A DNA stretch of 64,000 nucleotides from Saccharopolyspora hirsuta (lineage in GTDB: Bacteria; Actinomycetota; Actinomycetes; Mycobacteriales; Pseudonocardiaceae). Under the pieces are notes generated by a model. It had not been told where the DNA came from, did no database searches, and saw nothing but the letters and a program-made list of their open reading frames with translations. Shown here piece by piece: positions 7,957-16,268 of this stretch (positions within the stretch are counted from its first letter, which is position 1; every line of letters begins with the position of its first letter). Both the position numbers and the translations under genes were made by a program. The stretch spans positions 186,001-250,000 of the forward strand of contig NZ_VWPH01000008.1 of the NCBI RefSeq assembly GCF_008630535.1, in the 5' to 3' direction.

Positions 7957-8979
7957 ATGGTCGATCGTGGCGAGGAGCAGGCGATGCGCGCCGCGATCGC
8001 GGCCAGCGAGCAGGTCCGGGGCACGACCAGCCCGAACCCGCCCGTGGGGTGCGTGATCCTCGGCACCGGCGGTGAGGTCGTCGGGGTCGGCGCGACCCGG
8101 CCCCCGGGCGGCCCGCACGCGGAGGTCGTCGCGCTGCGCGCGGCGGGGGAACGGGCCCGGGGCGGCACCGCCGTGGTGACGCTGGAGCCCTGCTCGCACA
8201 CCGGGCGCACCCCGCCGTGCACCGACGCGCTCGTCGAGGCCGGGATCAAGCGCGTCGTGCACGCCGCATCCGACCCCAACCCGCTGGCCAGCGGCGGCGC
8301 TGAGGTGCTGCGCGCGGCGGGCGTCGAGGTCCGGAGCGGGTTGCTGGTCGACGAGGTGGCGGCCGGTCCGCTGCGCGCCTGGCTGCACTTCGCCCGCACC
8401 GGGCGGCCGCACGTGACCTGGAAGTACGCGGCCACTCTGGACGGGCGCTCGGCCGCCGCGGACGGCACCAGCAAGTGGATCAGCTCCGCCGAGTCCCGCG
8501 CCGAGGTGCACCGGATCCGCGCGCGGGTGGACGCCATCCTCGCGGGCACCGGCACGGTCCGCGCCGACGACCCGCACCTGACCGCCCGCGCCCCGGACGG
8601 CGCGCTGCTGGACCGGCAGCCGCTGCGGGTCGTGGTCGGCGACAGCGACGTCCCGGCGACCGCGAAGGTCTTCGACGACGCGGCGGAAACGATCCAGCTG
8701 CCCGGCGGCGACCCGCGCGCGGTGCTCGCCGCGCTCGCCGACCGCGGCGTGGTCGACGTGCTGCTGGAGGGCGGGCCGCGGCTGGCCGGGGCGTTCCTGG
8801 CGGCCCGCTGCGTGGACCGGGTGCTGGCCTACGTCGCTCCGGTGCTGCTCGGCGCCGGACCGGCCGCCCTCGGCGAAGCGGGAGTGGGAAGCATCTCGCA
8901 GGCATGGCGGTTGCAGATCGAGGAGACGACTATGAGTGGCCCGGACGTCCGCATCAGCGCGATCCCGCAGGAGAGCTGA
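7957..8979 (+). CDS. ribD: Bifunctional riboflavin deaminase/reductase RibD
   Basis: Catalyses the second and third steps of riboflavin synthesis: deamination of the pyrimidine and NADPH reduction of the ribosyl side chain. 340 aa. The N-terminal CDA-fold deaminase shows PHAEVVALRAAG (His, Glu) and LEPCSHTGRTPPCTDAL (two Cys). The C-terminal reductase domain (~residues 150-340) shows KYAATLDGRSAAADGTSKWIS and LLEGGPRLAGAFL. ATG at 7957 follows GGGGAGG (7944-7950). It is separated from both rpe and ribE by repeat copies rather than being tightly coupled like the downstream rib genes. Confidence 0.96.
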   Translation: MVDRGEEQAMRAAIAASEQVRGTTSPNPPVGCVILGTGGEVVGVGATRPPGGPHAEVVALRAAGERARGGTAVVTLEPCSHTGRTPPCTDALVEAGIKRVVHAASDPNPLASGGAEVLRAAGVEVRSGLLVDEVAAGPLRAWLHFARTGRPHVTWKYAATLDGRSAAADGTSKWISSAESRAEVHRIRARVDAILAGTGTVRADDPHLTARAPDGALLDRQPLRVVVGDSDVPATAKVFDDAAETIQLPGGDPRAVLAALADRGVVDVLLEGGPRLAGAFLAARCVDRVLAYVAPVLLGAGPAALGEAGVGSISQAWRLQIEETTMSGPDVRISAIPQES

Positions 8980-8995
8980 GACGTTGTCTGACGAA

Positions 8996-9170
8996 CTCGT
9001 GTTGCGTGGCGGTGCGGGTAGCGGAACCTCAGCGCCCGCCTGGCTGTGGGTGCCCTGACTTGTGTATGTCCAATACACGGCGTCAGGGCCGTCCTCGCCA
9101 GGCGAACGCTGAGAACCCGCGGCGGTGCAAGCTGCGAGGGTGGGCCAAGCGGCTGGCGCCGCTTCAAAGA
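8996..9170 (+). repeat. Structured dispersed repeat, copy 4 (subtype B)
   Basis: Begins 17 nt after the ribD stop. P1 CTCAGCGCCCGCCTGG/CCAGGCGAACGCTGAG, P2 GCCCTGAC/GTCAGGGC with inner GTGTAT/ATACAC, terminal hairpin AAGCGGC-TGGC-GCCGCTT, then CAAAGA as in copy 3. The invariant GAACCCGCGGCGGTGC and GGGTGGGC blocks lie between P1 and the terminal hairpin. The element ends 54 nt before the ribE start. Confidence 0.93.
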
Positions 9171-9224
9171 CAAAGACAGGCTCTGAGAAGGTCCGGAATG
9201 AACGCCGGACGCGAGGAGGCAGCA

Positions 9225-9872
9225 GTGTTCACCGGGATCGTCGAGGAACTCGGCACCATCGAGGTGGTCGAGCCGTTGGCCGACGGCAGTCGGCTCACCA
9301 TCCGCGGTCCCGTGGTGACCGAGGACGCCAAGCACGGCGACTCGATCGCGGTCAACGGCGTGTGCCTGACCGTGGTGACCGTCGGCGAGGGGCAGTTCAC
9401 CGTCGACGTGGTGTCCGAGACGCTGCGCCGCTCCTCGCTCAAGGGCATCGCCGCGGGTGACCGGGTCAACCTGGAGCGCGCCATGGCGCTCGGGGACCGG
9501 CTCGGCGGGCACATCGTGCAGGGCCACGTCGACGGCACCGCCGTGCTGCGCGGCACCGAGGCCGACGGGCTGACCCGCTTCGACCTGCCGCAGCGGCTGT
9601 CCCGCTACCTGGTGGAGAAGGGCTCGATCACCGTCGACGGCGTGTCGCTGACCGTGGTCGAGGCGGGCGAGTCGACGTTCAGCGTCGCGCTGATCCCCAC
9701 CACCAAGGAGCTGACCACCCTCGGCCGCCGCGCGCCGGGTGACGAAGTGAACATCGAGGTGGACGTGCTGGCCAAGCACCTCGAACGGCTCGCCGCGGCC
9801 CAGCTGGACCACCAGGCCCGTGGTGCGCAGGTCCGTTCGGGGGACAATGGCGGCGTCAGGGAGGCGCAGTGA
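9225..9872 (+). CDS. ribE: Riboflavin synthase, alpha subunit type
   Basis: Dismutates two 6,7-dimethyl-8-ribityllumazine molecules to riboflavin. 215 aa in two tandem lumazine-binding barrels: the first starts with the invariant [10 protein letters not shown], and the second contains [12 protein letters not shown] and [12 protein letters not shown] at 9225 is chosen because GAGGAGG is at 9213-9219 and it gives the canonical N-terminus; an in-frame ATG at 9198 has no ribosome site and would add nine non-conserved residues. Overlaps the ribBA start region, so translation is coupled. The residues after about 200 are a low-complexity tail. Confidence 0.95.
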   Translation: MFTGIVEELGTIEVVEPLADGSRLTIRGPVVTEDAKHGDSIAVNGVCLTVVTVGEGQFTVDVVSETLRRSSLKGIAAGDRVNLERAMALGDRLGGHIVQGHVDGTAVLRGTEADGLTRFDLPQRLSRYLVEKGSITVDGVSLTVVEAGESTFSVALIPTTKELTTLGRRAPGDEVNIEVDVLAKHLERLAAAQLDHQARGAQVRSGDNGGVREAQ

Positions 9873-11164
9873 TGAACCCCGAGGTTGGCGGCACCGTGAG
9901 CACGAACAGGTTCGACAGCATCGAGCGCGCGTTGTCCGACATCGCCGCCGGTCGTCCGGTGGTGGTGGTCGACGACGAGGACCGCGAGAACGAAGGCGAT
10001 CTGATCTTCGCCGCGGAGAAGGCGACGCCCGAGCTGGTGGCGTTCATGGTCCGCTACACGTCCGGCTACATCTGCGTCGGGCTGCCCGGCGAGGACTGCG
10101 ACCGCCTCGACCTGCCCCCGATGTACTACTGGAACCAGGACCGCAAGGGCACCGCGTACACCGTCACGGTGGACGCCGCCGACGGCGTGAGCACCGGCAT
10201 CTCGGCCGCCGACCGCGCCCGTACGCTGCAGGTGCTGGCCGCCGAGGAGTCCACGGCCAAGGACCTCACCCGCCCCGGCCACGTGGTCCCGCTGCGCGCC
10301 CGCGACGGCGGCGTGCTGCGCCGCCCGGGGCACACCGAGGCCGCGGTCGACCTCGCCCGCCTCGCGGGCCTGCGCCCGGCCGGTGCGCTGTGCGAGATCG
10401 TCAGCCAGAAGTCCGAGGGCGACATGGCCCGCCGCGACGAGCTGGAGGTCTTCGCCGAGGAGCACGACCTGGCGCTGATCAGCATCGCCGACCTGATCGC
10501 CTACCGGCGCCGCTTCGAGAAGCAGGTCGTCCGGGTCGCCGAGGCCCGCATCCCCACCGCGCACGGCACCTTCCGCACCGTCGGCTACGACAGCACCCTC
10601 GACGGCATCGAGCACCTGGCCCTGGTCTACGGCGAGATCGGCGACGGCGAGGACATCCTGGTGCGGGTGCACTCCGAGTGCCTGACCGGCGACGTGCTCG
10701 GCTCGCTGCGCTGCGACTGCGGCCCGCAGCTGGACGCGGCGCTGGCCAAGGTCGCCGAGGCCGGTCGCGGCGTGGTGCTCTACATGCGCGGGCACGAGGG
10801 CCGCGGCATCGGCCTGATCCACAAGCTGCAGGCCTACCAGCTGCAGGACGACGGCGCCGACACGGTGGACGCCAACGTCGCGCTGGGCATGCCGGTGGAC
10901 AGCCGGGACTACGGGCAGGGCGCGCAGATCCTGTGCGACCTGGGCGTGAAGTCGATGCGGCTGCTCACCAACAACCCGGCCAAGCGGGTCGGCCTGGAGG
11001 GCTACGGGCTGCGCATCGTGGACCGGGTGCCGCTGCCGATCCGCCCCAACCCGGAGAACATCCACTACCTGCGGACCAAGCGCGACCGCATGGGGCACGT
11101 GCTGGACAATCTCGACGACGGCGAGGATTCCTCGATCAACGGCGAGACTGGAGTGACGGCATGA
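9872..11164 (+). CDS. ribBA: Bifunctional DHBP synthase / GTP cyclohydrolase II
   Basis: Makes both riboflavin precursors: the four-carbon unit from ribulose 5-phosphate and the pyrimidine from GTP. 430 aa. The N-terminal RibB domain shows [29 protein letters not shown] and [14 protein letters not shown]. The C-terminal RibA domain shows the zinc site [26 protein letters not shown] and LLTNNPAKR. The start is ambiguous: GTG 9869 overlaps the ribE stop, ATG 9872 follows GGGAGG with better spacing, and GTG 9896 is closest to the conserved sequence. I use 9872. The 3' end overlaps ribH by ATGA. No FMN riboswitch was recognised anywhere upstream. Confidence 0.95.
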   Translation: MNPEVGGTVSTNRFDSIERALSDIAAGRPVVVVDDEDRENEGDLIFAAEKATPELVAFMVRYTSGYICVGLPGEDCDRLDLPPMYYWNQDRKGTAYTVTVDAADGVSTGISAADRARTLQVLAAEESTAKDLTRPGHVVPLRARDGGVLRRPGHTEAAVDLARLAGLRPAGALCEIVSQKSEGDMARRDELEVFAEEHDLALISIADLIAYRRRFEKQVVRVAEARIPTAHGTFRTVGYDSTLDGIEHLALVYGEIGDGEDILVRVHSECLTGDVLGSLRCDCGPQLDAALAKVAEAGRGVVLYMRGHEGRGIGLIHKLQAYQLQDDGADTVDANVALGMPVDSRDYGQGAQILCDLGVKSMRLLTNNPAKRVGLEGYGLRIVDRVPLPIRPNPENIHYLRTKRDRMGHVLDNLDDGEDSSINGETGVTA

Positions 11165-11658
11165 GTGGCGAGGGGAGGCCGCGGGTCGGCGTGCCGAAGG
11201 CCGGCGAGCTGCGGCTGGGCATCGCGGCGATCCGCTGGCACGAGCGGTTCGTGGAGCAGATGCTCTCCCGCGCGCTGGCGGCGGCCGCGGAGGCGGGCAT
11301 CGCGGAGCCCACGGTGGTGCGGGTGCCCGGTTCGATCGAGCTGCCGGTGGTCTGCCAGCAGCTGGCGCACCAGCACGACGCGGTGGTCGCGCTCGGCGTG
11401 GTGGTCCGCGGCGGGACCCCGCACTTCGAGTACGTCTGCGACTCGGTCACCCAGGGCCTGACCCGGGTGGCGCTGGACGAGTCCACTGCGGTCGGCAACG
11501 GCGTGCTGACCTGCGACACCGTGGAGCAGGTGGAGGCGCGCGCCGGGTTCGAGCACTCGGTGGAGGACAAGGGCTTCGAGGCCACCGCGGCGGCTCTGGA
11601 GACCGCGCTGGTGCTGCGGGAGCTGCGGGGCTGGGACGGAGAGCGGGGGTTCCTGTGA
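11161..11658 (+). CDS. ribH: 6,7-dimethyl-8-ribityllumazine synthase
   Basis: Condenses the RibB and RibD products to lumazine and forms an oligomeric shell in many bacteria. 165 aa. Visible motifs are [16 protein letters not shown], the signature [17 protein letters not shown] with the proposed catalytic His, and [11 protein letters not shown]. Start ATG 11161 overlaps the ribBA stop; GTGA overlap with the next gene shows tight operon structure. Length and motifs are normal for the family. Confidence 0.96.
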   Translation: MSGEGRPRVGVPKAGELRLGIAAIRWHERFVEQMLSRALAAAAEAGIAEPTVVRVPGSIELPVVCQQLAHQHDAVVALGVVVRGGTPHFEYVCDSVTQGLTRVALDESTAVGNGVLTCDTVEQVEARAGFEHSVEDKGFEATAAALETALVLRELRGWDGERGFL

Positions 11659-12086
11659 CTGTGGAGGTGCGGCCGCGGAAGGTCCGCAAGGTGGCGATCC
11701 CGCTCGCGGTGCTGTTCGTCGTGGTGTTCGCGGTGGTCGGCACCCTGCTGACGAACAGCCCGACCGGCGTGATCTTCTCGGTGTCCGACCAGATCGCGAT
11801 GGCCATGATCGGCGTCCTGCTGGCCGCTGGCGTGATGCTGCTGACGCGTCCCCGGCTGCGCGCCGACGCCGAGGGCCTGGAGGTCCGCAACATCATCGGC
11901 ACCCACCGCTACTCGTGGCCGCTGGTGCAGGCGGTGAGCTTCCCGGACGGCTCCGCGTGGGCGCGCCTGGAGCTGCCGGAGGACGAGTACGTCCCGATCA
12001 TGGCGATCCAGGCCGCCGACGGCGAGCAGGCCATCAAGGCGATGCGAGACCTCCGAGAGCTCCGCCGCCAAGCCCAGGACGCCTGA
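11655..12086 (+). CDS. PH-domain membrane protein at the end of the rib operon
   Basis: 143 aa with two hydrophobic helices (about residues 13-31 and 45-62) and a C-terminal bacterial PH-like domain of about 75 residues ([22 protein letters not shown] onward). The role is unknown. A gene of this type commonly ends the riboflavin operon in actinobacteria, which suggests but does not prove a link to flavin supply at the membrane. GTG at 11655 overlaps the ribH stop. A strong terminator follows 13 nt after the stop. Confidence 0.82.
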   Translation: MTVEVRPRKVRKVAIPLAVLFVVVFAVVGTLLTNSPTGVIFSVSDQIAMAMIGVLLAAGVMLLTRPRLRADAEGLEVRNIIGTHRYSWPLVQAVSFPDGSAWARLELPEDEYVPIMAIQAADGEQAIKAMRDLRELRRQAQDA

Positions 12087-12099
12087 CCAGAGCGAGAAC

Positions 12100-12131
12100 G
12101 GGGCCCGCGACCAGCTGCGGTCGCGGGCCCC
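12100..12131. terminator. Bidirectional terminator hairpin
   Basis: GGGGCCCGCGACC and GGTCGCGGGCCCC pair perfectly (13 bp) around AGCTGC, in the gap between the convergent rib operon and the GntR gene. There is no long T-tract on either side, as is usual in actinobacteria. Confidence 0.82.
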
Positions 12132-12132
12132 G

Positions 12133-12816
12133 TCAGTCCTCGGCAGCGGAGCTCTGGGTGGCCCGGAGGGCGGAGCGGAGCCGGTTCTGGGCGCCGAGCA
12201 GGTGACCCCGGAGGTTGGTCACCGCCCCTTCCTCGTCGCCGGTGCGGGCCAGCCGGAGGAGTTCGGCGTGGGCCTCGGCGGCCGGGTGCAGGTCGATGTC
12301 CTGCGCGTTGGTCACGTCCAGCATCACGCCGAAGGTCGGCCGGTACTGCTCCCACACCGCCAGCAGCCGCCGGTGCCCGGACAGCTGGTAGAGCTGCGCG
12401 TGGAACTCCAGGTCGGCGCGGGCGAAAGCGGACGCGTCGCGGCGCTGCGCGGCGGATTCCATGGCGCGCGAGCACTCCTCGGCCCGCGCCCAGTCCTCGG
12501 GCGCTGCCCGCCGCATGGCCAGCGACAGCGCCAGCGTCTCCAACGAGCCCCGAAGCGTGTACAGCTCGTCGACGTCGTCCTCGGTGAGACCGATGACGAA
12601 CACGCCGCGCCGCCGCGATTCCAGCAGCCCCTCGGCCTCCAGCTGGCGGAAGGCGTCCCGGATCGGGCCGCGGCTGACGTCGAACTGCTCGGCCAGCACG
12701 TCCTCGACGAGCCTGGTGCCGCGCGCCAGCTCCCCGCCGATGATGCGGACCCGCAGCTCCTGCGCGACCCGGTCGCCGAGCGACTGCTGCACCAGGGACG
12801 GGAAGCTCAAAACCAC
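12133..12816 (-). CDS. GntR-family regulator, FCD subfamily
   Basis: 227 aa transcription factor with an N-terminal winged helix (VLAEQFDVSRGPIRDAFRQLEAEGLLESRRRGVFV, about residues 38-75) and a C-terminal all-helical FCD ligand-binding domain with likely metal-binding His/Asp (ADLEFHAQLYQLSGHRRL). FCD regulators usually sense small carboxylates. The GTG at 12816 is adjacent to GAGGA; a TTG two codons in is better spaced and may be the true start. It lies downstream of the dehydratase gene on the same strand and is the obvious candidate to bind the 24-bp palindrome at 13784-13807. Confidence 0.9.
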   Translation of the reverse strand: MVLSFPSLVQQSLGDRVAQELRVRIIGGELARGTRLVEDVLAEQFDVSRGPIRDAFRQLEAEGLLESRRRGVFVIGLTEDDVDELYTLRGSLETLALSLAMRRAAPEDWARAEECSRAMESAAQRRDASAFARADLEFHAQLYQLSGHRRLLAVWEQYRPTFGVMLDVTNAQDIDLHPAAEAHAELLRLARTGDEEGAVTNLRGHLLGAQNRLRSALRATQSSAAED

Positions 12817-12873
12817 TCCTCGCGAGGTCGGGGGCCGCCCCGCCAGGTGAGTCGTCGGCAGGGCCGTACCAGG

Positions 12874-13740
12874 TTAGCTTGCGCTCTCGCGGACCAGTTC
12901 CGCGATGATCGCCTCCGCGGCGGCGTCCGGATCCGCGACGGCCATGCGGGAACCCCCGGCGGGCAGGCCGCGCAACCGCTGGGCGCACTTGATCCGCCCG
13001 ATGCTCGGCCCGAGCGCGGCGACGACGCGGTCGACGCGGTCCTGCGCCGGTCCGGTGCCGGTGTTCCCGGTGCGCAGGGCTTCGAGCAGGTCCAGGAACG
13101 CTTCGGGCAGCCCGGCCGCGCAGCCGGACACGACGCCCGCACCCCCGGCGGCCAGCACGTCGGCCAGCTCCCGGTCGTTGCCGCTGTACACCTCGAACCC
13201 GTCCGGCCCGGCGGCGACGTGCTCCCGCACCTGGCGGGAGGCGGAGCCGCTGAGCTTGACCCCGGCGATGCCGTGCGCGCGGGCGAGTTCGGCGCACAGC
13301 TCGGGCGGGACGTCGAGGCCGCTGCGCTCGGGGAACAGGTAGGCGTAGAGCTCGGCGTCCCCGGCTGCTTCCCGGATGCTGCCGAAGTAGGCGTGCAGCT
13401 CGTCCGGCGTCGCGGGCAGGTAGTACGGCGTGAGCGCGGCCAACCGCCGTGCGCCCGCCCGCACCGATGCGCGGGTCAGCAGCGCCGCCGTGCGCGCGTC
13501 CGCGGCGCCGACGTGGTTGATGACGTTCTGGTCGCCGAGGGTTTCGAGCGCGATCTCCAGCAGCTGCAGGCGTTCGCCGGTGCTCAGCGCGGGGAACTCG
13601 CCGGTGGTGCCGCCGACGAGCAGTTGGCCGGTGGTGCTCCGCACGAACCCGTAGAGCTCCCTGGTGGCCGCCAGGTCGAGGTCACCGCTGGGGTGGAAGG
13701 GCGTGGTCACCGCCGTGATGACGGTGCGCTGGCCGCTCAT
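12874..13740 (-). CDS. DapA-family aldolase/dehydratase, probably for a sugar acid
   Basis: 288 aa class I aldolase-fold enzyme. Seen directly: the carboxylate-binding loop GGTTGEFPALS, catalytic Tyr in ALTPYYLPAT, and Schiff-base Lys in GIAGVKLSGS. Lysine biosynthesis is unlikely because the gene sits with a GntR regulator, a 2-hydroxyacid dehydrogenase and an ACS-type MFS carrier. A 5-dehydro-4-deoxyglucarate dehydratase, 2-keto-3-deoxy sugar-acid aldolase or N-acetylneuraminate lyase-like role is more plausible. The ATG at 13740 follows AAGGAAG on the minus strand. Substrate is inference from context. Confidence 0.87.
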   Translation of the reverse strand: MSGQRTVITAVTTPFHPSGDLDLAATRELYGFVRSTTGQLLVGGTTGEFPALSTGERLQLLEIALETLGDQNVINHVGAADARTAALLTRASVRAGARRLAALTPYYLPATPDELHAYFGSIREAAGDAELYAYLFPERSGLDVPPELCAELARAHGIAGVKLSGSASRQVREHVAAGPDGFEVYSGNDRELADVLAAGGAGVVSGCAAGLPEAFLDLLEALRTGNTGTGPAQDRVDRVVAALGPSIGRIKCAQRLRGLPAGGSRMAVADPDAAAEAIIAELVRESAS

Positions 13741-13774
13741 GTGCCGGCTTCCTTTCGTCGGAGGGGGTTCCCGT

Positions 13775-13816
13775 CATCGTAGACCGTTAACGAAATTTCG
13801 TTAACGGTTGACGATG
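13775..13816. promoter_or_regulatory. Operator: perfect 24-bp palindrome between divergent genes
   Basis: The core at 13784-13807 is a perfect palindrome with half-site CCGTTAACGAAA and central AAATTT. The flanking CATCGT (13775) and ACGATG (to 13816) extend the dyad to 42 bp with a 3-nt mismatch on each side. It lies 44 nt before the dehydratase start and about 88 nt before the dehydrogenase start. It is strikingly AT-rich for this genome. The likely ligand is the GntR regulator at 12133-12816. Confidence 0.85.
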
Positions 13817-13894
13817 CTGAGTTCGGGGTGTCACTGTGCCGTGCGGCGCCGCGAGTTCACCGGCGCCTCGGCCCGGAGAGGAGCGCGGCCCCGC

Positions 13895-14863
13895 ATGGGC
13901 GAGCACATCGTCAGCTTCTACGACCTGAACAACATCACCGAGGCGGAGCTCCGCAGGAACCTGCCGCCGCACGACGACCTGCGGATCACCGAGATCGGAC
14001 CGGACGCCGACCCCGCCGCGCACCGCGCTGAGCTGGCCACCGCGACGATCGTGCTGGCGCCGCTGGAGAAGGAACGGCGAATCGACGCGGCGCTGCTGGA
14101 CGCGATGCCGAACTGCCGGTTGGTCCAGGCCGTCGCGGTCGGGTTCGACGGCGTCGACCACGTCGCCGCCGCCGAGCGCGGCATCCCGGTGGCGAACCTG
14201 CCCGGCTTCAACGCCGACGCGGTCGCCGACTGGACCGTCGGCGCGATGCTGCAGCTGCTGCGCCGCTACGCGCAGGGCCACCGCAAGGTCGAGCAGGGCG
14301 GCTGGGGGCCCGAAGGCCTGCGCGGACGGGATCTCTCCGCGCTCACCGTGGGAATCCTGGGCTTCGGCAACATCGGCCGCGCCGTCGCCCGTCGGCTGGA
14401 CGGCTTCGGCGCGACCGTCGTGGTGCACGACCCGGTCCCCTCGGAACCCGACCGCGACTACCTCGAACTGGGCGAGGTCGTGGCGCGGTCGGACGTCCTG
14501 AGCCTGCACCTGCCGCTCAACGACGCGACCCGGAACCTGCTCGACGACGACCTGCTCGCCACGCTCCCCGAGGGCGCCTACGTGGTCAACGCCGGTCGCG
14601 GAGGGGTGATCGACGAGTCCGCACTGGTCCGGGCCCTGGACACCGGACGCCTCTCCGGTGCCGCGCTGGACGTCTTCGCCGAGGAGCCGCTGCCGTCCGG
14701 TTCCCCGCTGCGCGGTCGCGACGACGTGCTGCTCACCCCGCACACGGCGGGCGTGACCTGGGAGGCCTACCACAACCTGCGCAACCGGCTGTTCGAGAAG
14801 CTCGCCGCAGTGCTCGCCGGCCGGCCGCCGACGGACGTCGTCAACGGCGTCCGCCCGCGCTGA
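13895..14863 (+). CDS. D-2-hydroxyacid dehydrogenase (NAD(P)-dependent)
   Basis: 322 aa member of the D-isomer 2-hydroxyacid dehydrogenase family. Seen: the dinucleotide loop GILGFGNIGRAVARRL, catalytic Arg in NAGRGGVIDESAL, Glu in VFAEEPLPSG and His in LTPHTAG, so the enzyme should be active. It probably reduces or oxidises a keto/hydroxy acid of the same pathway as the neighbouring dehydratase and carrier (for example hydroxypyruvate or glyoxylate). The ATG at 13895 gives the natural N-terminus; GGAGAGGAG is 11 nt upstream, slightly far. The in-frame start at 13808 lies inside the operator and is rejected. Confidence 0.9.
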   Translation: MGEHIVSFYDLNNITEAELRRNLPPHDDLRITEIGPDADPAAHRAELATATIVLAPLEKERRIDAALLDAMPNCRLVQAVAVGFDGVDHVAAAERGIPVANLPGFNADAVADWTVGAMLQLLRRYAQGHRKVEQGGWGPEGLRGRDLSALTVGILGFGNIGRAVARRLDGFGATVVVHDPVPSEPDRDYLELGEVVARSDVLSLHLPLNDATRNLLDDDLLATLPEGAYVVNAGRGGVIDESALVRALDTGRLSGAALDVFAEEPLPSGSPLRGRDDVLLTPHTAGVTWEAYHNLRNRLFEKLAAVLAGRPPTDVVNGVRPR

Positions 14864-14875
14864 ACACCAGCTCAT

Positions 14876-14894
14876 CCGCCGCCACCGGCGGCGG
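14876..14894 (+). promoter_or_regulatory. Hairpin before the MFS ribosome site
   Basis: CCGCCGCC and GGCGGCGG pair around ACC, 12 nt after the dehydrogenase stop and 20 nt before the MFS ATG, just upstream of CTGGAGG. It may modulate transporter expression within the operon or reflect a weak terminator. Confidence 0.45.
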
Positions 14895-14914
14895 TTCCAC
14901 CTCTGGAGGACTCG

Positions 14915-16222
14915 ATGGTCACCTCGCCCCGGTCAGCGTCGACCGGAACCGGGCCAGCGCGCGGCGGGACCGGCAAGGTCCGGTACGCGGTGCTAGCGGT
15001 GCTGTTCACCGGCATCGCGATCAACTACGTCGACCGGGCGACGATCAGCGTCGCGATGCCGTTCATGAGCGACGAGCTCGGGTTGTCCGACGCCGTCGCC
15101 GGGGTCGTCCTCTCGGCGTTCTTCTGGACCTACGCGGCCGGGCAGATGCCCGGTGGTTTCCTCGCCGACCGGCTCGGCCCCCGCAAGATGCTGATGATCG
15201 CCAGCCTGGTCTGGGGGCTGTCCACGATGGCCATGGGCCTGGCCTGGGGCGTGGCGTCGCTGATCGTGCTCCGGTTGCTGCTGGGCATCGGCGAGTCGCC
15301 CGCGTTCCCGGCGAGCGCGCAGGTGGTGTCGCGCTGGTTCCCGCGCTCCGAGCGCAGCTTCGCGTCGGCGACGTTCAACAACGGAAATCCGGTCGGCGCG
15401 ACGCTCTCGGTTCCGCTGGTGGCGCTGGCGATCGCCACGTTCGGCTGGCGGTGGGCGTTCGCGCTGGCCGGGGCGCTCGGCGTGGTGTGGGCGCTGGTGT
15501 GGTGGAAGTTCTACCGCGAACCGCGCGAGCACCCGGGGGTCGGGGCCGCCGAGCTGGCGCACATCGAGCACGGCCAGGAGGCGGAGGTCCCGCCGGGCGA
15601 GGCGGTCAGCTGGGGCCAGCTGTTCCGGTTCCGCGCGGTGTGGGCGATGATGATCGGCTTCTTCTGCGTCAACTTCGTCGCCTACTTCTTCATCACCTGG
15701 TTCCCGACCTACCTGGTCAAGACCTACGGCCTGAGCCTGTTGAAGTTCGGCTTCTACGGGATGATCCCCGGCATCGCGTCGATGATCGGCGGCTGGTGCG
15801 GCGGGCTGCTCTCCGACCACCTCGTCCGCCGCGGGGTGTCGCTGACGGTGGCCCGCAAGATCCCGCTGGTCGGTGGGCTGCTGGGCACCTCGGTGATCGC
15901 GCTGGCGGTGGTCTCGCCGTCGATGGGCGTGGCGCTGACGGCGCTGTCCGCCTCGTACTTCTGCAGCACGTTCGCCGCGGCGAGCGTCTGGGCGCTCCCG
16001 GCGGACTTCGCCCCGACCCCCGGTCACGTCGGGTCGCTGGGCGGCATCCAGAACACCGCGGCGAACGTCGCCGGGATCGTCTCGCCCGTCCTGATCGGCG
16101 TGATCACCGGGCTGACCAGCTCGTTCGCCCTGCCGCTGCTGATCGCCGGGGGCGTGGCGCTGACCGGGGCCGCGGTCTACGCGTTCCTGCTGCCGCCGGT
16201 GCGGCGGTTGCGCCTGGGCTAG
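14915..16222 (+). CDS. MFS transporter, anion:cation symporter (glucarate/phthalate-type) family
   Basis: 435 aa, 12 predicted helices. The N-terminal sequence AINYVDRATISVAMPFMSDELGL and GFLADRLGPRKML are typical of the ACS branch (GudP, GarP, ExuT, phthalate and tartrate carriers), which import organic anions with protons. ATG 14915 follows GGAGG. It is co-directional with the dehydrogenase and probably controlled by the palindrome at 13775-13816. Together with the dehydratase this makes a compact sugar-acid uptake and breakdown module. The precise anion cannot be read. Confidence 0.9.
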   Translation: MVTSPRSASTGTGPARGGTGKVRYAVLAVLFTGIAINYVDRATISVAMPFMSDELGLSDAVAGVVLSAFFWTYAAGQMPGGFLADRLGPRKMLMIASLVWGLSTMAMGLAWGVASLIVLRLLLGIGESPAFPASAQVVSRWFPRSERSFASATFNNGNPVGATLSVPLVALAIATFGWRWAFALAGALGVVWALVWWKFYREPREHPGVGAAELAHIEHGQEAEVPPGEAVSWGQLFRFRAVWAMMIGFFCVNFVAYFFITWFPTYLVKTYGLSLLKFGFYGMIPGIASMIGGWCGGLLSDHLVRRGVSLTVARKIPLVGGLLGTSVIALAVVSPSMGVALTALSASYFCSTFAAASVWALPADFAPTPGHVGSLGGIQNTAANVAGIVSPVLIGVITGLTSSFALPLLIAGGVALTGAAVYAFLLPPVRRLRLG

Positions 16223-16224
16223 TC

Positions 16225-16256
16225 CTGCGGGTGCCGTGGGCCCACGGCACCCGCAG
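16225..16256. terminator. Perfect 32-bp palindromic terminator
   Basis: Starts with CTGCGGGTGCCGTGGG, and the second half is its exact reverse complement with no loop bases left over. It begins 3 nt after the MFS stop, between convergent genes, and is therefore a bidirectional terminator. Confidence 0.82.
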
Positions 16257-16268
16257 CCGGGATGCTGC

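Noticed and set aside
8980-9224. FMN riboswitch in front of the rib genes
   Set aside because: The conserved RFN boxes were not found upstream of rpe, ribD or ribE; the similar string ACCGGCGGT at about 8065 lies inside ribD.
12874-13740. Lysine-biosynthesis dapA
   Set aside because: Fold and Schiff-base lysine fit, but neighbours (GntR, hydroxyacid dehydrogenase, ACS carrier) and the operator indicate a sugar-acid role.
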